Below are positions 45,085-57,189 of a stretch of 64,000 nt of DNA, piece by piece. This DNA is from Paramarasmius palmivorus (Eukaryota; Basidiomycota; Agaricomycetes; Agaricales; Marasmiaceae), in assembly GCA_037176845.1 (NCBI GenBank), contig JAYKXP010000176.1, positions 23,789-87,788 of the forward strand. Reading direction: 5' to 3'. Under the pieces are notes generated by a model, which saw only the letters and a list, made by a program, of their open reading frames with translations, did not search any database and had not been told where the DNA came from. Numbering within the stretch: the stretch's first letter is position 1; every line of letters starts with the position of its first letter. The position numbers and the translations under genes are program-made.

Positions 45085-46854
45085 TTGCCAGTAAAGCTCT
45101 TGATTTTTGCTCGGCAGACTCATCGATGTCATCTTTATCGGGAACTCTCCCTACAGAATCAATTTGCTGCGGTGATGGATCTGTTACGTCATTACCGGCA
45201 GCTTCGAGGTATATATAGGGAGTCGTTCAATGATACCCATCTGCGTGTCGCTCTAACCCCAACATGGCGTGAGTAAACAACCAAAATTCGCCAAGATAAG
45301 CAACGTTTTGATGAGAGACTTTTCAGATTATACATTCCTCCAGAAATCCTCGCCGAAATCTTCATGGACGCTGTGGACACAAACGGCATCACAGACCGCA
45401 ATCCTACCGTGGCCATGTCGTTGAGTGCGGTTTGCTCCACCTGGCGTTCGGTAGCTCTCTCAGCATCAGCAATTTGGGCACGCATATCCGCTCGTATCAA
45501 TTTACTGGGCCCAGACTATGTAGATTACCCTGCCGGCCTTTTGCCCCGACTTGAACTTCACCTGGCCCGGTCTCGGAGCGAGCTTCTTGACCTTACTTTG
45601 CAAATCGACAATTGGGTCCCCGAAGATGAACAGCGTGTCATCGACCACCTCTCAGCCAACGTCATCGACGCCCGCGAGCCCCTTCTCCTATTGAAAGCCA
45701 TTCTATCCGAATCTCACCGTACAAAAAGAATATCCCTTCTCACAGATGAGACTTTCAGTCTTCATTACCTTCAAGCACTCTCCATCCTTCGTCTGTTCCC
45801 ATGGGGAAATATGCAGTCAGTGGAGCTCAAACTCCCTTTTGGTGTTAACTCTAGGGATGAAACAATCGAGCTCATCGAGGTGTTCGGTATCTCCAACCCC
45901 AATCTTTGTCATTTATGGTTCTCCGACACCCCAGGATCCTTTCCGAATCGTCTCTCGGACGCTTTTCCTTCTTCCCAAATCACTCATCTACGTGTTGGGC
46001 ACACATTCAACCGGAGGTCCATTCTTTGCCTGTCACATTTCACAGGGCTGATTTCCGCGCGATTCGGTGTATCACGAGATGAAGATGACGAGGGCAGCGA
46101 GAACGAGGAACAAACACATCTTGTGTTACCGCATCTCCGTTCACTCACGCTTGATATCCGGGAAGGATACTCACGACCCGAGGCCGATCTCACTACCACC
46201 AGTATCATCCACGACGCGCTCACTTTGCCTTCCTTGGAACATCTGGCATATACATGCGCTGCAGCCAAGATCGTATCCAATTATGATCCAGAGTCTGGGT
46301 CGTCGATTTTCGTTAACTCCCTCTTACACATGCTCGCACGTTCCAGCTCCTCAATCTCATCATTCCACCTCGAGGGCATACCAATAAAAGATGCCGAAAT
46401 ACTGCCGCTTTTGAAGCAGATGCCGCTTTTAGAAGAACTTGAGCTCCGAGAGGCGAGTAGATCCACACAGCAGCAGTCTCCTCATGGGGATTTTGGTCGC
46501 GATGTCATGGCGACAAGTCAATTGCTCGAGGCATTGACGTTGACTTCTAACAAAGACCAACTCTTACCGCGGTTGAGGCGAATCATCCTATGGACTTATA
46601 CTCACTGGAAAAATGGACCTACCCTCGAGGCGTTCCTCGAGTCTCGGATAGGCGGTCAATCAGGCTCGAAGAATCGACCACTAGAATCTGCGTATTTGCA
46701 TCTGGTGGACGAACACCAGGATGCGAAGTGGACTTTCGATCAGAGACGCCTGAAAGCGGTGCAGGAAGGGGGAATAGCGGTTAAACTTGTGCAGCATTTC
46801 GATCAGGACAATCTTGACAGTGATACGAGGAAGATTTTATTTGGGTATGAGTGA
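45085..46854 (+). CDS. F-box protein, intact copy
   Basis: Two exons: 45085-45272 and 45327-46854, joined by a 54 bp intron (gtaaac...tttcag) that restores the frame as WRELYIPPEIL. The F-box is IPPEILAEIFMDAV...PTVAMSLSAVCSTWRSVALSASAIWARI (about residues 66-120), the Skp1-binding module of SCF ubiquitin ligases. The rest (about 430 residues) is the leucine-rich, irregularly repeated substrate-side region typical of mushroom F-box proteins (LELHLARSRSELLDLTLQID, LPHLRSLTLDIREG, LPSLEHLAYTC). N-terminal sequence before the box (FAAVMDLLRHYRQLRGIYRE) is helical; the exact ATG is uncertain. Four degraded relatives lie downstream (47.1-48.9, 49.1, 57.2-58.0 and 62.4-62.8 kb), so this is probably the parental-type copy. 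Confidence 0.75.
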
Positions 46855-47131
46855 TTGGTATGGAAGCGCTGAGGAATGGTGCAGGTTACTGGTATGATTT
46901 GGTCGTGATTGATTTGATAAATGCGTTCACAATCTTTGTACTTGACATCTTATCTATTGATTATCGATGATGCATGTTCTTGATGGAAGTTTAGGTTTTG
47001 ATCGATCCGGTTTCCCGATAAGTAGCTTCGAGTATCTTCGAGTATATAAGGTCGAGGACTTGGACAACTTACGAGTACTGTCAATCTCCATGTGATTTTG
47101 CTAACTATGCAGTGAGTTTTGCGCCCTCGAG

Positions 47132-48855
47132 ATGCGAAAAAAACTTGGCAATACAACGTTCAGCGCAATCATTCCTCCAGAGATCCCAAGGGCCTGTTCA
47201 GTAAAAATGTCCAGGATATTTTGTCCTGGTATATTCGAGAAAATGGCGCTGATTTTTCCTTGGTTTCTACTCGGGGCAGGAAAAAATGTCCTTGGTAGTT
47301 ACCAAAGTTGGTAGAATATACCAGTACATTTGTGCAGGAAATGTTTACTGAACAGGCCCTAACAGAAATCTTCATCAGCAGTGTGGATATAAACTGCATT
47401 ACAGACAATGATTTCACCCCAGCCATGTCTCTAAGTATGGTATGCTCTACCTGGCGCTCAGTATCACTCTCAACGCCAGCCATATGGGCATCCATCTCCG
47501 CTCATATCACTTTCCTGGGATCCGAATACTTCCAATACCCTAACGGCATTCTCCGACGCCTCGAACTTCATCTAAACCGTTCTCGGAGTGAACCTCTCGA
47601 AGTCACTCTCCAGATCGACTGTTTGCCTTTCGAAAACGAAGGAGATGTCATTACCTTGGGGCTCCAATTGATGTTGCCAATACCATCGATCCACCGGACC
47701 TTCTGCCGCTATTAAGGGCTATCTTATCTGAGTCCCATCGTATCAGCACGCTATTCATATTCACGGACGACGAGTGATCACTCAATCATGTCGAAGTACT
47801 ATCTCTCCTTCGTCCTTTTTCTTGGGAAAACCTACACTCCATCGAGATCGACGTCGACTTTGATGCGGATTATGCTGATGAAGCAACTGAGCTCGTGGAG
47901 TTCTTTGGCATCTCTAATCCCAACCTACGTCGTTTGTGGTTCTCCGATACCCCAGGGCCTTTTCCGAGTACTCTTTCTAGCTCCTTTACTTCTTCCCAAA
48001 TCACCCACTTGTACGTTGGATACATATTCAACAATACGGCCATTCGTTGTCTGTCCTAGTTTCCCTCGCTAGTTTCAGCACGATTTGGTATCTTGCAAGA
48101 AGACGATGACGATAGCAGCGACAGCGAGGAGGATGTCCAGGAACAGCCGCGTCTCGTATTACCGCATCTCCATTCGCTCACGCTCAATATATGCGGTGGA
48201 TATAAGGTCGAGGTAGACATCAATGCCATCAGTGTCATCCACGATACGATCACCTTACCTTCATTGGAACATCTCGCATATACGTCCTCCACGACCGCAC
48301 GGATGTTTATCTATGATCCAGACTCCGACTCGTCGATTTTTATTACCTCCCTTTCACGAATGCTCGAGCGTTCCAATTCCCCGCTCTCGTCCTTCCGGCT
48401 CGAGAGTATACCAATCAAAGATGTGGACCTGGTTTCGCTTTTGAAGCAGATGACGCGCCTGGAGGTATTTGAAGTTCGAGGTGCAGATGAATCTTCGACA
48501 TCTCAGCTGTTCTACAAAGGAAACCATCCCCATATCGTCACCATAACGAGCCAGTTACTTGAAGCGTTGACATTGAATTCCACGAACGCCCAGCTCCTGC
48601 CTCGGCTGAGGCCAATAGTCCTATGGATTCGTACCGACTGGGGAGATGGTCAATATCCCTTTGAGACACTCCTCGAGTCTCGTTCACAAGGGACTAGTCC
48701 GCTGGAGTCTGTGTATTTGCATTTAGTGGATGAGACCGAAGATGCATAGAATCTGGACTGGAGACGCTTGAAGGCGTTACAGGATGTAGGAATGGCGGTT
48801 AAAATTGTGGAGCATTATCCGACGAGTGAAGTTTTGCTTGGGTATGAGTGACTCG
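47132..48855 (+). pseudogene. F-box pseudogene interrupted by a MITE
   Basis: Close relative of the gene at 45085-46854. The F-box start (IIPPEI) is cut by a 170 bp element at 47190-47359 and resumes as LTEIFISSVD...MSLSMVCSTWRSVSLSTPAIWASI. Further lesions: a frameshift near 47660-47690, in-frame stops near 47776 (DDE-stop-SLNHVE) and 48056 (CLS-stop-FPSL), and another near 48747 (DA-stop-NLDW). Between them the sequence stays similar to the intact copy (LPHLHSLTLNICGG, LPSLEHLAYTS), ending with a TGA near 48850. Exon 1 is not recognisable upstream. Clearly non-functional. Confidence 0.85.
47190..47359. mobile_element. PIF/Harbinger-like MITE in the F-box pseudogene
   Basis: 170 bp with terminal inverted repeats. 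The first 16 bases (GGGCCTGTTCAGTAAA) match the reverse complement of the last 16 exactly, and similarity continues inward for about 50 bp (gtcctggtatattc / gaatataccagtac). It lies inside the conserved PPEIL-TEIF codons; the right flank is TAA and the left is CAA, fitting a 3 bp TWA-type target duplication with one change. No coding capacity. Confidence 0.8.
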
Positions 48856-49074
48856 GTTTTGAAATGTAAGATTGCAAAATGTACTTATTACTTTCCTGGA
48901 GGCTAAATATTTTAAATGAGGAGCCCAGAGGATTTTAACAACAACACATGCAGCGCAGTGCGTACAGTAGTAACCTGAGAATTTATCCTTGGAGTAACTT
49001 GTACCTCCCATAAGCCATTGCTATCTCTTGCTTCTGTCCACGGTGGTATCATCAATCCCATCACTTGAAATACC

Positions 49075-49215
49075 GTACCTCGTATTACCACATCTCCATT
49101 CACTCGTGCTCGGTATCTGCAGTGGATTACCAGCAGGGAGAACCTAACCTCAACAGGATCAGTCTCATGCACGATGTGCCTACCTTGCCGTCGTTGGAGT
49201 ATCCGGCCACATCAC
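49075..49215 (+). pseudogene. F-box gene fragment
   Basis: About 140 bp matching the F-box pseudogene around 48150-48270: cctcgtattaccacatctcc, then ..gtctcatgcacgatgtgcc and ccttgccgtcgttggagta. Corresponds to the LPHLHSL...LPSLEHLA region. No continuation on either side. Confidence 0.55.
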
Positions 49216-49537
49216 CTGGAGAAAAGTACACATCCATTGTTGTATTGTCCACTTTCATCGCGTCACGATCAGGAGTGCTTGGCAAACGTTTGAGATGTCC
49301 TATTAGTATCCTTTTCGTCACGTTTAAGGATATACCCGTAAGGCATATGATTTGGTGTTGCTTTACGACTCGGAGCAAATGCCGTTGCTGGTGGGATATG
49401 AAATCCTTGGATACGATTGATTGGTAGGTTGCACCTGATATTCCGTGTTTGAAGGGTTGTAATAATAGAGTTTCAATGGAATGGAATAGGGCGATAATAC
49501 ACAAGCCAAACGAGATGAGCACATCGAAATACTCCTT

Positions 49538-50317
49538 CTACTGCCTAGAAAACCTTCCATGCTTCTGCATCTGCTCATGCCTCTTCAACGCATCATCCCT
49601 TGAAAGCTTCGCTCCACAGGTCGGGCATTCAAACAACCTCTGTCCATGTCCCGCCCTAAAATGATCATGCAGACTCGTCGCTTTGCTCGTACACCCTTTC
49701 CATCGACATTGAAACGGGTTTCCTTCTTCATGATGGGCTTTATTGATATGTGCACCGAGTTGACGACCACGAGCGACGTATAGGGCATTACAGGGTCTGT
49801 ACGGTTGGCCGGGTGGGGAGATGTTCCATTGACATCTCTTAGTGAGACTCGGAATGTTTTGGGAGATGTGTGATTGGGAAGCTGGGTTCGAGGTGGTGTT
49901 GGTGGTGTTGGTGGTGTTGATGGAAGAAGTGTTCGTAGCTTCGGCGCGAGCTTCATCCGTGTCAGTATCTGGGCATTCCGATTCACTGTCCGTGTCTGTA
50001 TCACTTTCGCTTCCAGAATCAATACGTTTGAACTTGGTGCCTCCGTTTGGAGGTGGTGTGAAGCTGGCTGCTCGTTTGAGTGTTCTATGAAAACGATATT
50101 ATAATGCTTGGTAAGAGTATGGTATTACAAGACTGGAAGGGAGTACTGACTTTGGTGTGGACACCGTGTTCGTTTTCGCAGAACTCGGTTCGGATTCGGA
50201 GTCTGATTCCGTTTCAATCTCCTCTACTTCCGGAGAGCTGGATTTATTCAGTGAAGAGAACGCTCAATTCGTTTGAGGAGCTACTCACATTTCGGTTTCT
50301 TTATCCGTAACAGGCAT
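49538..50317 (-). CDS. C2H2 zinc-finger protein
   Basis: Three exons (introns about 50238-50285 and 50085-50150), about 220 residues. Start MPVTDKETE; acidic Ser/Glu-rich N-terminus (ETESDSESEPSSAK, SGSESDTDTDSESE) with Asn/Thr repeats (NTTNTTNTT). The C-terminal half has one degenerate and two good zinc-binding units: CQWNISPPGQPYRPCNALYV...HINKAHH, CRWKGCTSKATSLHDHFRAGH and CPTCGAKLSRDDALKRHEQMQKH. This layout (acidic region followed by C-terminal Cys2-His2 fingers) suggests a DNA-binding transcriptional regulator; the target is unknown. A longer minus frame (49585-50022) in a different phase is a shadow. The gene looks intact and is not visibly part of the surrounding duplications. Confidence 0.75.
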
Positions 50318-51146
50318 TTGGTTGTCGTGGGCGATTTAGTTTTGCGAGGGCTGAAATCCTCGCTCCATTAAATACTCATCCGTGTCCCGTAAAGGGCCAC
50401 AAAAGTTTCGGGCCACACTTGAGATGGTCCGTGCACCGTTTGATGAACAATCGTTGAAAGCGTGTTTGAGCCACACGTTTTACCTCCATTTGTGGCGTAG
50501 TGGGCCATCACTTACCTTATGTGGCGATAAACAAGCCGAGCTCAAAAGCATGGGTTTAGGCCTGCTATTCAACAAAATTCGAGGCCAATCGAACTGAGGG
50601 AGTAAAAGCGGAGGTTATAACCGTAAGAGAAAGCCAATCACTTTAATTCATGGTACTCTGGCAATTGAAAGCCCTGAAATACACTAGAAACCCGATAGAT
50701 CCACTTTTCTCACTATTTGAGTCGGTTCCTTTCAAACACAAATGACTAGCCATTTATAAAGATAAATTACCTGGCTCGCACAGGTCTTACTGCTCCTTAT
50801 TCACGTGACTGATTTTTTTTTCAAATAAAAGCAAACAAGGGGAGCGCCGGCGTTGCATTGGTGCCCACTTGAAATTTTTCAACGTAACATTGAATCTCAA
50901 CCGAGTCTGAGGCTCAACTTATAAGCGAAATGCAGATAATCTTGGAGCTGGCGAGTGGATTTAGTACCTATGAGTGAATCGGTGTATCGATGTACATGGA
51001 CGATAAAAGTTGCGTTTCTGTAAAGTATGCTCTCTAAAACTATTGTTATAGCACACTAGATATCGTAGATTTCAAGAATTGATACATAAGGTACAAGAAA
51101 GTGAATGCGTTGGTCTGGATCACCATGAGGTGCGATCGGTGGACGG
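50318..51146. other. Spacer with a unit-border fragment
   Basis: No convincing gene; the 71 aa plus frame at 50382-50597 has no recognised motif. At 50695-50772 (cacttttctcactatttgag...tcggttcctttcaaac..catttataaag) the sequence matches 58033-58105 and 62815-62885, the borders of the tandem units downstream. Confidence 0.45.
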
Positions 51147-51500
51147 TTAAATATCTCGTAGAAGGTTTGGCAATAGAACTTGGAGGCTGCTACCTGCTGG
51201 GTTGCCACCAGAGGTTGCTACGAAACATCGAGCTGATATCGCCAACTGACGCCTCTGGTTGTACATAGCCACCAATGCCTCGCTTTCTTTGCTCCCTGCT
51301 AGGCCCCTCCTCTCTCTTTGAAGCATAGAGTCCAATCCATGGAACTCAAACTGGAAGTTGATCTCGTATGCCTCCCGTATGATTTCGCGAACCATTCGCA
51401 GTTCATTCAGACGACCGATCAGAAAACGCTGATTGAGTCGCCACATGAGGTAATACCGCTCGACGACGGCTATTTCCCTTCGCCGCACGCCCTCATACAT
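51147..51500 (-). CDS. Hypothetical helical protein, weak
   Basis: A 117-residue frame (MYEGVRRREIAVVERYYLMW...LLPNLLRDI), rich in Arg/Glu/Leu and compatible with helices. Other short minus frames follow upstream (51599-51799, 51768-52127, 52063-52320) and may be further exons, but I could not join them convincingly. No family recognised. The 51.1-52.7 kb stretch has no counterpart in the other tandem units, so it appears inserted into the first unit. Confidence 0.3.
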   Translation of the reverse strand: MYEGVRRREIAVVERYYLMWRLNQRFLIGRLNELRMVREIIREAYEINFQFEFHGLDSMLQRERRGLAGSKESEALVAMYNQRRQLAISARCFVATSGGNPAGSSLQVLLPNLLRDI

Positions 51501-52814
51501 GATTCTCCCGGTAACTTGTCCAGTTGAAGTCGACTGTGTGCCATATAGGTACCAGGCTTGAAAGGATGTTGATCATCGGTGAGGAGCAATAGACGCCATT
51601 AGTCAGATATCCATGCCACAAGCTTGCTGGTCCCATCTAGTGTCGAAAGATGAGTAGCTCCGAAAGATCTAACCAAGAACGGAGTAAATGTTGAAATTTC
51701 TGCCCTGCGGAACATGCAAACAGGGAATACATAGCCACCGTTAGGGATATCTTGCTCATTACGACAACTATGCGGACTTACAAGGTTGCGTTCGCTCACC
51801 CGGCGGGATGAGACTTCTTTCGAGGCCTAATTCGGAATTCCTCTGGGATAGTGAACGTTCAACGAAATGGTGACCAGAAACGAATACTGCATGGCCGCTG
51901 TGATCAACTACATGGGAATGCCGGCTTTGCAAAGGTACTTGCACTCGATGATGTTGGTTGTGAATGCGCTGATGCTGTCGGTATACGGGGATTGTGAAAG
52001 AGCGCTGCCCTCCATGCATGGTCTGAAGAATTCGATCCAATCGAGAACTCGAGGTACCAGCGTTAGAAGCATCGAAAAAGCTGCTCTGCACGGCTGTAGG
52101 GTAGATTGACGAGTCGGAGATATCCAACGGACGTGTTCAATTGAACACTGTCTCGACGATATTGGGTGACTTTCCGCACTGTTGTCGTTGCTGGATATTC
52201 GGATGTATGCTGCTGAAAGTGTTGGTCCTCATTGCGGTATGGCTCCAGATGTGCCCCTTTGCACCTCCCAAGACCTGCGATACCTCCCTGTGTTCCTTCA
52301 AATCCCTCAGCAAGTGGCATCCCACCACTTTCTCATCCAACTCTGGGGATCCAAATATCCAAAGGTCTTGCTGGGATTACGCATCGTGGTTGGAGCAAAA
52401 TCTGTGGGTACAGACTTATTGGGGTACCGTGACAGAGTTGGATTGTCCTCTGCAAAAGGATAGTCGTGTCTTTGGTAGGACATTCTGCGGGATCCGAGAT
52501 AAGGAAGGGGTATATATGATGTGTTGTTTGTCGGCTGTGGTAGCGGAATAATGAATCGATATTGCGCCTGTGGTTGCTTGTTAGACTTGGGAATCTGTGA
52601 TCAAGTATCTAACCAATGCTGATGAGCGAGGGTATTGTGGTTGCTGAAGGCCTGACCAACAAATTCAATACCTAGGTAGGAGTTTTTGTCCATGGAATCG
52701 GTGTGCACACCTAGAAGCGAGCCAGGTCATGTGCCGGCACTGACGGCGCTTCCCTAGTCGAGTGGCTTACTACTTCAACTCCCGTTCTGCTTCGCCCCAA
52801 GTTGTGCTAACTGG

Positions 52815-54657
52815 CAGATTGAAAACATATCAGCCTCTCAATGGATAACACACTCACGGGTTCAGCGTTATCTGTATCTGCGACGGTATTCCTTACTCTG
52901 AAGGTTACGAGTTTCACTGTACGTTCGGGTGACTGGAAGGTTGTACGCCTTGAGTTGAGGCTAGATGACTAGATGAATACTACGCTAGACTTATCATAGC
53001 TGAGTTTGACATACGTTGACAGTAGTGAGGTTATAAACACTGATGGTGAGGTTCGCAATCAGCAAACTCGGCCTTGTCGGAATTCGGAGTAATCGAAAAA
53101 GCTTACAATAACAAAGGTTTTGGGAAATCGCCCAAAAGACGAGACTGTTGCGTTGGAGCGTGAACTAGAGGATCGTTCAGCGGAGGTAGCGATGCACGGT
53201 GACTTTGGATGAGGACGTACGAAGAGCACAATAGTAATGCTAGCGATGCTGTGACCCATTCAGGTTATTAGATCTCAAACGTCATGCCGCTTACTCACGT
53301 CGTCAATGCCCCGGTATTGATCGTATACATGATGAGCTTGTTAATGAGACTATCAGTGCTGATGGAGGCGCTATAAATTTGGGGCTCTCGATGATTGGAA
53401 TATAGCCTACCTCTTGATACCCGTGCGGCTCCTGTAAAGGTAGTATGATAATGCTACGGTGCATATGATATCATTCGCTATGAGAAGCGCAAATCCAGTC
53501 ACAGTTAATGTCTGATATGGCGTAGTATGAATCTCGTTGACGTTGGGTATGAGGTATAGCTATGATTCACCATTGTAACTTTTGATTGAAGTGCTTCGAA
53601 AACCTCCATGTCCGGTCTGCTGGTGCTATATGGAGGATCGTGTTAGGGCATTCCCAGAGGTGATGATGATTGTTGACATGCAGGATAATGGATTCGACTG
53701 AGGATTGATGAGGGTGTGGCGTTGAATAGGGGTGTAGAGCACGTACCGATGCATACGGCTATCCGTAATGATCACTTTCGATAACTAGATAGATACTAGT
53801 TTCTCGCACATACCTATTTCAGCGACTTTTAGTGTACACTGTAAAGGATAGTCAAGAGACACGCATATGGACCATGTAGACGATAGTGCCTACCACGACT
53901 GCGGGTGTCATCCAATCCTTCTTGAAGCTAACTGAAACACGTCAATTTTCGATTTTACTCGTTACTAAATCGCGGCATACGACGATAAATTCGCCACACG
54001 TAGAATGAGTGTACGATGAATTCGGTTACGACCTAGGTGTTCTGATGCTTGATTTTGAGGCCAAAGGAAAGGAAGAGCAAGTGTCGTACAGTAACTGGTA
54101 TTCTGGCCTGTCCAGATTGAGTGATTGTATCAACTCTAATCAATAGTTAGACTCCTCACAATTTCACTCCTACCCGAATGAAAGGTGTAAGCAACGGTTA
54201 CGAGGGGAAAAGAAGGGGTTTACGAACCAGATATATGTGTTCAAAGGCGCTTGAATTCCAAAGTTGAGAATTAGTCGATAGTATACTGCATGAATGGATA
54301 GTATCTCAGCAGCTGTTCCGAGGGCCCTGTACATTACGGATGTCAATGTGGGGATAAAGCCATTGGGTGAAGCGTACATCAATGCGAGAACCTAGTATAT
54401 ATCGATATGTTCGTCAAGATCCCGAAACATCCACGACACAAAATGTTCACTCACGATAATCCGAAGCGAGATTCGATCATTGTAATTCTGGAAGTAAGAC
54501 CATGTTTGAAGACATGTAACACCATATAACCTGCGTATTTGGTGATAAGTGATCGCCTTGTAGAGTTGAACCAAGCGCAACTTTACCCTGTTGCAAAGAG
54601 GATACCTATCAAGTTTGCTCCCCAGGTGATTCCTAGGTCAAAAGGAATTGCCGTCAT
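52815..54657 (-). CDS. DUF6534-type seven-helix membrane protein, copy A
   Basis: Mushroom membrane-protein family of unknown function. Start MTAIPFDLGITWGANLIGIL; splicing at GG|gtaaag to LYGVTCLQTWSYFQNYNDR, then RISLRIIVLALM joined to ALGTAAEILSIHAVYYRLIL and NFGIQAPLNTYIW after removing a 51 bp intron that also happens to be open. Later exons give FALLIANDIICTVALSYYLY, RSRTGIK joined to STDSLINKLIMYTINTGALTT and SIASITIVLF. These are the hallmark blocks of the family (LYG...QT..YF, HAVYYRLI.NFG, SRTGIK(S/R)TDSLIN). The last exon (SLNSRR...) is less certain and its limit approximate. Copies B and C downstream are tandem duplicates. Confidence 0.65.
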
Positions 54658-56571
54658 TGTGAGAAGAAAGGATTGGTGATAGTTGTGCGCAATTCCTCGC
54701 TTTATATACCGCGCTATCCAATATGGGGAAGACGATCACTAACAGCCTTTCGGGGAAGTCTTCAGCGCGGGATTTCATCAGGCGAGAAATACCAATATAT
54801 ACGCTCGGCATATAAGTGGCTGAAATTCTCCACATAGCTCCATATTGTATTGGATGTTGAGCGGAAATATTGGTACTTCCCGTGCATGGATGAGCCGGAA
54901 CGACACCAGAGCGGGAACTAGTAACGAGGCGATGGTCCATCAAGCTCAAGCATCAAGCGTAGGCGGGGTCAGATTCCTTGCCGAAATGCGGTTCCTTTCT
55001 GATCTATGCTATCTGTGTGTTTTCGGTTATCGATGATAAAGGTATGAAAGTTCCCACTCATGCGTTTGACTCACTGAGGCTTCACTCAGTTGATTTCGCC
55101 ACTCATCAACAGGGCTGAACGTTCTAGACTGTGGTGCGAAGGGAGAAGCAGGAGATCATGATGGTAAGGAAGAAGGGCAGTCACGTTGGCTGTCACGTTG
55201 ACAACACGTTGTGAGATTACGGCACGGGCTTCGCAATCTTTTCTTTTTTTTTTTTTCGCTACCACCATGTCTGTTCGTTTCTCAGTTCTGCACTACATGG
55301 TGAGCTTCGCCCATCCGTTCTCTTTTGCTCTCCTGCTTGACGCGCAGGGTCTAGGTGAACACCTGGAATGACAATGCCGATTACTACGACGGAGGTACAA
55401 TTCCATTTTGTTCTGTCCCAGCCTGCTACGACTTGATATGCTCTGTTATTGCTAATGGTACGTTATTGTGCGACTTTGACTCCCCGCCGTCAGTCTTACT
55501 CACATTCAACGACAGAGTCCCGGCTCCCTGTCAACGCTTTCAACCGTAGACACCGCTTAGCGCTCAGACTATGACAGACTATTCAACGTCCGCATCCCAT
55601 TACTAGCCGCTAGAGGTACATTCCCGGTTCTTTTCCTCCGCTCCTTTCGCCTATCTCTTTGTGTTCTAGCTATCAGGAATGCTTGGCATCGAACATGGAA
55701 AAGTGCGCTGTGGAGTTGCATGGGTAATGGTACGTCAACGCGTCAACACGCTGTTTTCACTCCCGTCCTCAGACCCACTCACATTCATCTGACAGCCCAT
55801 CCTACATTCGCAGATGCTCGTCTCCGACTGAGCTTTACCCATTCTTGCATGCATGAGGATCCCACAACAATGAATAGAGACAGTGCGTACCCATGCCTCT
55901 CCTTCCTATCTTTCCGCACACGCTCCATATCAGACTTCAATCACTTCCACCCATTTCACCGGTATACAACTGCAAGAAATCTCGATCGATCGGAACCCAA
56001 ACGACCACGTCGAACACACGACTCCTCCCCTTCCTTAACCATACTCAACGTCAACGCCAGGTCACCGTATTCGTCTCTTCTTCTAAGACATATGCCTTTT
56101 ATTTCTCTGGGGCTGTCTACCTCCGGAACTCGGGAAGGGTGGAATTGCAGCGCCCAAAGTACGTATCCACTTCCTCTCCTCCACATCGCTTGCTTATCAT
56201 CGATACTAGAACTCGGCCTTCGTATACATACCCAAAGTGAAGAACTAATTTACACCCACCCGTCCATATCACCGAAACACCTAGGCTTCCTGCGCTCTCG
56301 AACCTCGAACCAGCACCCAAAGTGCAACAACCCACCAAAATATCAAGAGACGTCACGGAACGATGGATGGAGGAAGCGAAGTGTTGGGGGTGTTCTTGGT
56401 CGAATGAAAAACGATGGGGAGCGAGAAGCGACGCGTTCTCTTCCGTACTATTGTATTCCTCGCATTTTGCGCTTCCTCACTCTATCACTATTCATGTTAC
56501 ACGTACAATTCCTATCTACCTATCGAACCACGGAAAACTAAACCAAAAAAGATGGCGGAACGCTTGGTATT
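54658..56571. other. Inter-unit spacer with a run of plus-strand open frames
   Basis: Promoter side of DUF6534 copy A, then a segment (about 55178-55440) duplicated at 61297-61530: tcacgttggctgtcacgttg..ttgtgagattacggc..gcttcgcaatctttt and ctaccaccatgtc. Plus frames such as 55720-56541 (273 aa) are Ser/Thr/His/Pro-rich with no recognised motif. Repeated donor-like ggtacgt and acceptor-like cag pairs hint at a multi-exon gene starting at MSVRFSVLHYM (55267), but I cannot assemble it. Confidence 0.35.
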
Positions 56572-56661
56572 GCATTAAGAGGGAATCGAACCCCCGGCGG
56601 GTCGAGCTATATTATCCCAAGGAGATGGCAACGACCCAGGTTACCACTACCCCATTAATGC
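56572..56661 (-). tRNA. tRNA-Gly (GCC), with intron
   Basis: 90 bp on the minus strand. Acceptor GCATTAA pairs with TTAATGC; D-arm GGGT-AGTGGTA-ACC; anticodon stem GGTCG/CGACC with loop TT-GCC-A; T-arm GGGGG-TTCGATT-CCCTC. About 20 bases between A37 and position 38 form an intron at the usual site. Box A- and box B-like sequences are present. The cloverleaf was drawn by hand. Confidence 0.78.
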
Positions 56662-56754
56662 CGTGGTTCGTGATTCAAGCAAATGGGATGGAATGCTCTC
56701 GGGGTTAATGTTAAGCCCAGCAAATAAAAAGCCCACAACATCGCATGCCACAGT

Positions 56755-56841
56755 GCATTGAAAGGGAATCGAACCCCCGGCAGGTCGAGTTCGATCATGC
56801 CAATGGAATGGCAACGACCCAGGTTACCACCCCATCAATGC
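56755..56841 (-). tRNA. tRNA-Gly (GCC) second copy, D-loop shortened
   Basis: Same layout as the neighbour 94 bp away: GGTCG/CGACC anticodon stem with GCC, intron of about 20 bp with different sequence, and T-arm GGGGG-TTCGATT-CCCTT. The acceptor stem carries a compensatory pair change (GCATTGA/TCAATGC). The D-arm lacks three bases, so function is uncertain; it may be a pseudogene. Confidence 0.55.
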
Positions 56842-57189
56842 GGTGGTTGTTTCGTTTTGTGGTCAAAGTGTGTAACTAAATAAGGAATTGGAGTCCTTGC
56901 TTCAATTTTCACCGTCTAGTCTTCCGTCAACACTTTTCTGTCTCGCTGGTGATGTGCTAGAACCGTCTAGTCAAAACGACCAACAATGTTTTGTTTTTTC
57001 GATGAGGGAGGCCATTTGTTGCAAAGTACGTCTCGATTATCATTCCGCTCAACGCTTGTCGCCTTACCCACCAGGCAAGACATATTCTTATAAGCTCATC
57101 GCCTCACGGAGTGTGTTATCAACACGTCACCCCGATCCAATACCCTACTGGCGTTGCGTTTCGAGGAAGATGGATGTCATCGGCTACCT

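Noticed and set aside
55720..56541. 273 aa plus ORF
   Set aside because: Composition is biased (Ser, Thr, His, Arg), no motif is recognised and splice-like signals interrupt it; listed only as an unresolved spacer.
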